From NCBI GenBank assembly GCA_016303195.1, contig JAEDMD010000070.1:1-8988 (forward strand): 8,988 nt of DNA, given 5' to 3'. The notes under the pieces were generated by a model. That model did not search any database, was not told the DNA's origin, and saw nothing but the letters and a program-made list of their open reading frames with translations. Position 1 is the first letter of the stretch; every line of letters begins with the position of its first letter. The translations under genes and the position numbers were made by a program. This DNA is from Oscillospiraceae bacterium. Lineage in GTDB: Bacteria > Bacillota > Clostridia > Oscillospirales > Ruminococcaceae. Below are positions 5,851 through 8,988 of this stretch, in pieces.

Positions 5851-6258
5851 ATGGACGTTATTGAATTAACAAGAGAGCTGGGAAAGGCTATTCAGCAGGA
5901 TGACAGATTCATCGCTTACAATCTTGCTAAGCAGGCTAATGACAATGATGAGGGCTTACAGGCTGATATGGATAGATTTTCAAAGCTCAGAGCAGACCTC
6001 GGAAGCGCAATGAGCGCAGAAGAACCCGACAGGGACAACATTGCCGCACTGGACAAGGAACTGAAGGAAGTTTACGGCAGGATCATGAAGAATCCAAACA
6101 TGATCGTTTTCGAGGGCGCACAGCAGAATCTTGAAAATCTGGTAAACAACATCCAGCAGATCATCACACTCTGCGCTAACGGTGAAGACCCTGCAACCTG
6201 CCAGCCTCAGACAAGCAGCTGCACAGGTTCATGTTCTACCTGCGGCGGATGCGGCTGA
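5851..6258 (+). CDS. YlbF/YmcA (RicF/RicA) family protein with cysteine-rich tail
   Basis: This 135-residue, largely alpha-helical protein begins MDVIELTRELGKAIQQDDRF and contains the charged helices and the NPNMIVFEGAQQNLENL segment typical of the Com_YlbF family. In B. subtilis YmcA, YlbF and YaaT form the RicAFT complex, which carries iron-sulfur clusters and affects RNase Y-dependent mRNA maturation, sporulation, competence and biofilm entry. Position directly after miaB is the ymcA slot. However, the C-terminal tail packs six cysteines (108, 117, 124, 128, 131, 134, in a CTGSCSTCGGCG pattern), so I cannot decide between the YmcA and YlbF subfamilies and leave the symbol blank. The start is set by AAAGGAG eight bases upstream. 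It is 30 bases downstream of miaB, in the same operon. Family assignment is good; biochemical role in this organism is inferred. Confidence 0.85.
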   Translation: MDVIELTRELGKAIQQDDRFIAYNLAKQANDNDEGLQADMDRFSKLRADLGSAMSAEEPDRDNIAALDKELKEVYGRIMKNPNMIVFEGAQQNLENLVNNIQQIITLCANGEDPATCQPQTSSCTGSCSTCGGCG

Positions 6259-6262
6259 TGTT

Positions 6263-6365
6263 AATTCGGAATTCGGAAAGCGGAATTCGGAATTAGTGGT
6301 GTCTCCTTATGGGGGCGATGTGAAATTAGTCAATTATTTAAATCCGTCAGTGAAGCAGGTATAAT
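6263..6365 (+). repeat. 103-bp tandem unit, copy 1
   Basis: This unit is identical to copy 2 at 94 of 103 positions. It opens with the 32-base AATTCGG-rich end. The middle contains AAATTAGTCAATTATTTAAA, conserved in both copies. Its right edge reads GCAGGTATAAT, which creates a good -10 box absent from copy 2. Confidence 0.9.
6337..6365 (+). promoter_or_regulatory. Possible sigma-A promoter carried by repeat copy 1, facing mutS
   Basis: TTTAAA (6337-6342) and TATAAT (6360-6365) are 17 bases apart; the -10 is consensus and the -35 matches four of six. The same -35 in copy 2 faces only CACAAT. It could give mutS its own transcript with a leader of about 150 bases, but A+T-rich sequence makes chance matches common. 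Confidence 0.35.
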
Positions 6366-6468
6366 AATTCGGAATTCGGAAAGCGGAATTCGGAATTAGT
6401 GGTGTCTCTTTATGGGGACGATACGAAATTAGTCAATTATTTAAATCCGTCAGCGAAGCTGACACAAT
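6366..6468 (+). repeat. 103-bp tandem unit, copy 2
   Basis: The second unit directly follows copy 1 at an exact 103-base period, and the sequence then re-enters the AATTC motif at 6469. It carries a perfect 6-bp hairpin GTCAGC-GAA-GCTGAC (6449-6463) that is broken in copy 1. Five of the nine differences between the copies fall in or next to this hairpin region, so copy 2 may be the more intact unit. No T-run follows the hairpin. Confidence 0.9.
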
Positions 6469-6522
6469 AATTCAGAATTCCGAATTACGAATTCCGAATT
6501 CAAGAAAGGTAAGGTTGAAACA

Positions 6523-8988
6523 ATGGACATAGACAGAAGTAAAATTTCCCCAATGATGCGGCAGTATCTGGAGATGAAGGATAAGTACGAGGACTGCGTT
6601 CTCTTTTTCCGACTGGGAGACTTTTACGAAATGTTCTTCGACGATGCTGTAAAGGTGTCGAAGGCTCTGGAGCTTACGCTCACAGGCAGGGATTGCGGAC
6701 TTGAAGAACGTGCGCCGATGTGCGGAGTTCCGTATCATGCGGCTGATATGTACATCAAGCGCCTTATCGATCTTGGATTCAAGGTCGCTGTCTGCGAACA
6801 GCTTACCGATCCTGCCGAATCAAAAGGCATCGTTATCCGTGATGTTATCCGTGTTGTAACTCCCGGAACGCTCACCGACAGCAGTATGCTGGATGATGGA
6901 AAGAATAACTATATTTGCAGTATCTACTACGACGAGGAGAACAAGTCCTGCGCCGTTGCCTCTGCGGATATTTCCACAGGTGAAGCCTTTCTCAGCACTT
7001 TCGGGGGCAAGGACATGGAATCTGGAGTTATCAACGAGCTTTCAAGGTGCAGACCTGCGGAGGTGATATTCACCGAGAGCTTCCTCTCGCTGAAAAATGT
7101 TGCCGATTTCATCAAGATAAGGCTTGAATGTGCGGTAACTCTCAGGGACAGGGAATGTTTCATGCCGTCGGAGCGCAGAAGCACCGTAATGCAGGTGTTT
7201 GGCGTAAAGTCAATGGCTGAACTGAGCATCACCGATGACGGCGCTGACTGCTGTGCAGTGTGCGGACTTTTCGATTATATCGCAGATACGCAGAAAACTA
7301 CTGTTTCACGCTTCACATCCATCGAGATACTCGGCGGAGATGCATTCATGGGACTTGACCTGAATGCAAGGAGAAATCTGGAGCTTACGGAAACTCTCAG
7401 AAACAAGGAGAAAAAAGGCTCACTGCTCTGGGTGCTGGATTCCACAAAGACCTCAATGGGACGCAGACTGCTCAAAAACTGGATAGAACAGCCTTTGAAA
7501 AGCCCTGCAAGGATAATCGAGAGACTGGATGCGGTGGATGTTCTTTACAGGAACAGCGTGACCCTTGCCGACCTCGGCGACCTGCTTGACCGTGTTTATG
7601 ACCTTGAAAGGCTTATGACGAAGGTAATGTACAAGAGCGCAAATCCCCGTGACCTCCGTTCCCTTTCCGCAACAGCCTTACAGCTTCCGCTTATCAAGCA
7701 GGAACTCGCAAAGCTGAGCGGTTCAAAGCTGATAGACAGGTACAACTCCGAGATAGACACCCTTGAAGAAATGGTCAAGCTGGTGGAAAATGCCATTATG
7801 GAAGAACCTCCTGTATCCGTCAAGGACGGCGGTGTTATCCGTGAGGGCTTCAATCAGGAACTTGACGAACTGCGTCACATCATGGGACACGGCAAGGAGA
7901 TGATCGACGGCATCGAACAGCGTGAAAAGGAAGCAACGGGCATCAAGAACCTGAAGATCGGCTATAACCGTGTTTTCGGCTATTATCTTGAAGTTACACG
8001 CTCCTACTATGACCTTATCCCCGAAGGCTGGATACGCAAGCAGACCCTTGCAAATGCGGAGAGATTCATCACCGAGGAACTGAAAAATGCCGAAAATGCA
8101 ATACTCGGTGCAAAAGACAAGGCTCTCGCCCTTGAAGCGGATATTTTCGCAGAAGTCCGTGATTTCCTTGCAACAAAGCTGGAATCCGTCCAGAAAACGG
8201 CTTCGGCAGTTGCGGCTGTTGACGTTCTCTGTTCCTTTGCGGATGTGGCTCTGCGGAATCAGTACGTAAAGCCTGAGATATCCATTGACGGCGCTATCGA
8301 CATAAAATCGGGCAGACATCCCGTTGTTGAGCTTATGCTGACTGAGGAGATGTTCGTGCCAAATGATATCTACATAGACAAGAAGTCCGACCGTATGTCC
8401 ATCATAACAGGCCCTAATATGTCGGGTAAATCCACATATATGCGACAGACAGCCCTTATCGTGCTGATGGCGCAGATAGGCAGTTTCGTGCCTGCGGATT
8501 CCGCCAAGATATCGGTTGTGGATAAGATATTCACAAGAGTCGGCGCATCCGATGACCTGACAGCAGGACAGTCCACATTCATGGTGGAAATGAGCGAGGT
8601 TTCGGACATCCTGAAAAACGCAACTCCCGACAGTCTTGTCATTCTCGATGAAGTCGGACGAGGAACTTCCACATTTGACGGTGTGAGCATTGCCCGTGCA
8701 GTTGCCGAGCATATCGTAAACTCCAAAAAGCTGGGATGCAAGACGCTTTTTGCGACCCATTATCATGAGCTTATCGGACTTGAAAACGAGCTTGAAGGCG
8801 TGAAGAATTACAGCATTGCCGTAAACAAGCACGGCGGAAATATCCGTTTCCTGCGAAAGATAGTCCGTGGCGGAGTAGATGAAAGCTACGGCGTGGATGT
8901 TGCAAAGCTGGCAGGACTTCCTGCAAAGGTGGTAAGCCGTGCAAAGGAACTTCTTGCAGAGATGGAAGCGGCTCACGCAAGTGAAAAG
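6523..8988 (+). CDS. mutS: DNA mismatch repair protein MutS, C-terminus beyond the window
   Basis: The frame stays open for 822 codons from ATG 6523 to the right edge, so the last few dozen residues of a usual 850-880-residue protein are missing. MutS binds mismatches and small loops as a dimer and, with ATP, recruits MutL. The N-terminal mismatch-binding domain has the Phe-x-Glu wedge FYE at 34-36 (LGDFYEMF), which stacks on the mispaired base. The ATPase domain has Walker A GPNMSGKS at 630-637 and Walker B ILDE with Asp709 and Glu710, followed by GRGTS and later FATHYHEL. Between them are the connector, lever and clamp regions expected for MutS1; no Smr nuclease domain or MutS2 arrangement is seen. 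AAGG sequences at 6506-6514 serve as the ribosome binding site. B. subtilis has cotE before mutS; none is present here. mutL may follow outside the window. Confidence 0.98.
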   Translation, partial: MDIDRSKISPMMRQYLEMKDKYEDCVLFFRLGDFYEMFFDDAVKVSKALELTLTGRDCGLEERAPMCGVPYHAADMYIKRLIDLGFKVAVCEQLTDPAESKGIVIRDVIRVVTPGTLTDSSMLDDGKNNYICSIYYDEENKSCAVASADISTGEAFLSTFGGKDMESGVINELSRCRPAEVIFTESFLSLKNVADFIKIRLECAVTLRDRECFMPSERRSTVMQVFGVKSMAELSITDDGADCCAVCGLFDYIADTQKTTVSRFTSIEILGGDAFMGLDLNARRNLELTETLRNKEKKGSLLWVLDSTKTSMGRRLLKNWIEQPLKSPARIIERLDAVDVLYRNSVTLADLGDLLDRVYDLERLMTKVMYKSANPRDLRSLSATALQLPLIKQELAKLSGSKLIDRYNSEIDTLEEMVKLVENAIMEEPPVSVKDGGVIREGFNQELDELRHIMGHGKEMIDGIEQREKEATGIKNLKIGYNRVFGYYLEVTRSYYDLIPEGWIRKQTLANAERFITEELKNAENAILGAKDKALALEADIFAEVRDFLATKLESVQKTASAVAAVDVLCSFADVALRNQYVKPEISIDGAIDIKSGRHPVVELMLTEEMFVPNDIYIDKKSDRMSIITGPNMSGKSTYMRQTALIVLMAQIGSFVPADSAKISVVDKIFTRVGASDDLTAGQSTFMVEMSEVSDILKNATPDSLVILDEVGRGTSTFDGVSIARAVAEHIVNSKKLGCKTLFATHYHELIGLENELEGVKNYSIAVNKHGGNIRFLRKIVRGGVDESYGVDVAKLAGLPAKVVSRAKELLAEMEAAHASEK

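Larger units (their letters stand above)
6263..6500. mobile_element. MITE-like non-coding repeat element between the ylbF-type gene and mutS
   Basis: The block is bounded by 32-base inverted ends: 6263-6294 matches the reverse complement of 6469-6500 at 28 of 32 positions. Each end is built from AATTCGGAATTC-type units. Inside are two head-to-tail 103-bp units, each starting with the same left end. No transposase or credible reading frame is present, so it would need an enzyme acting in trans. It fills nearly all of the 264-base gap, leaving 22 bases before mutS with AAGG-type ribosome binding sequences. The repeat structure is certain; mobility is an inference from inverted ends. Confidence 0.6.

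Noticed and set aside
6263..6500. Repeat block considered as a CRISPR array
   Set aside because: The unit is 103 bp, contiguous and nearly identical throughout, without short repeats separated by unique spacers.
7723..8976. Long open frame on the minus strand (417 codons) opposite mutS
   Set aside because: It lies wholly within the mutS coding frame, which carries all the MutS motifs. The minus-strand peptide is rich in Cys and His with no recognisable domain, and is best explained by codon bias in mutS.

Overview
The window reads as a chromosomal housekeeping and sporulation segment from a low-to-mid G+C Gram-positive bacterium (Bacillota). My best guess is a Ruminococcus-like member of the Oscillospiraceae/Clostridia. 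The evidence is gene content and order: a PP2C phosphatase, PASTA kinase, rsgA, thiamine pyrophosphokinase and spoVM block resembles the Bacillus subtilis prpC-prkC-cpgA-(rpe)-thiN-spoVM locus, and the following miaB, YlbF/YmCA-family and mutS block resembles the B. subtilis ymcB-ymcA-(cotE)-mutS locus. AGGAGG-type ribosome binding sites and the AATTCGGAATT-type intergenic repeats fit, but the genus is an inference. All genes are on the + strand.

Region 1 (1-4274) is one probable operon: the 3' end of the PP2C phosphatase gene, then prkC, rsgA, thiN and a 30-codon gene at 4147-4239 that I identify as spoVM. Its genes abut or overlap (prkC/rsgA by 1 base, rsgA/thiN by 4 bases). It ends in a 13-bp-stem intrinsic terminator at 4243-4274. 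The thiN-spoVM gap holds an 18-bp perfect inverted repeat that includes the thiN stop codon and may be a miniature insertion. Next to it is a leader with competing pairings, one of which covers the spoVM Shine-Dalgarno sequence.

Region 2 (4275-6258) opens with a REP-like palindrome and a near-consensus sigma-A promoter (TTGAAA-17-TATAAT). These are followed by miaB, starting at TTG, and a small YlbF/YmcA-family gene with a six-cysteine C-terminal tail. Region 3 (6259-6522) is a 238-bp MITE-like repeat block with 32-bp inverted ends and two 103-bp tandem units; it sits where B. subtilis has cotE. Region 4 is mutS, which runs off the right edge after 822 codons.

Functionally, the phosphatase and kinase form a reversible Ser/Thr phosphorylation switch that senses the cell wall. 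RsgA matures the 30S ribosomal subunit, ThiN makes thiamine diphosphate, and SpoVM would anchor the spore coat on the forespore. MiaB modifies tRNA A37, the YlbF-type protein is probably a partner in RNA processing or developmental control, and MutS starts mismatch repair. The genes themselves belong to known families. The least described parts are the spoVM leader, the two inverted-repeat elements and the tailored C-termini of PrkC and the YlbF-family protein.
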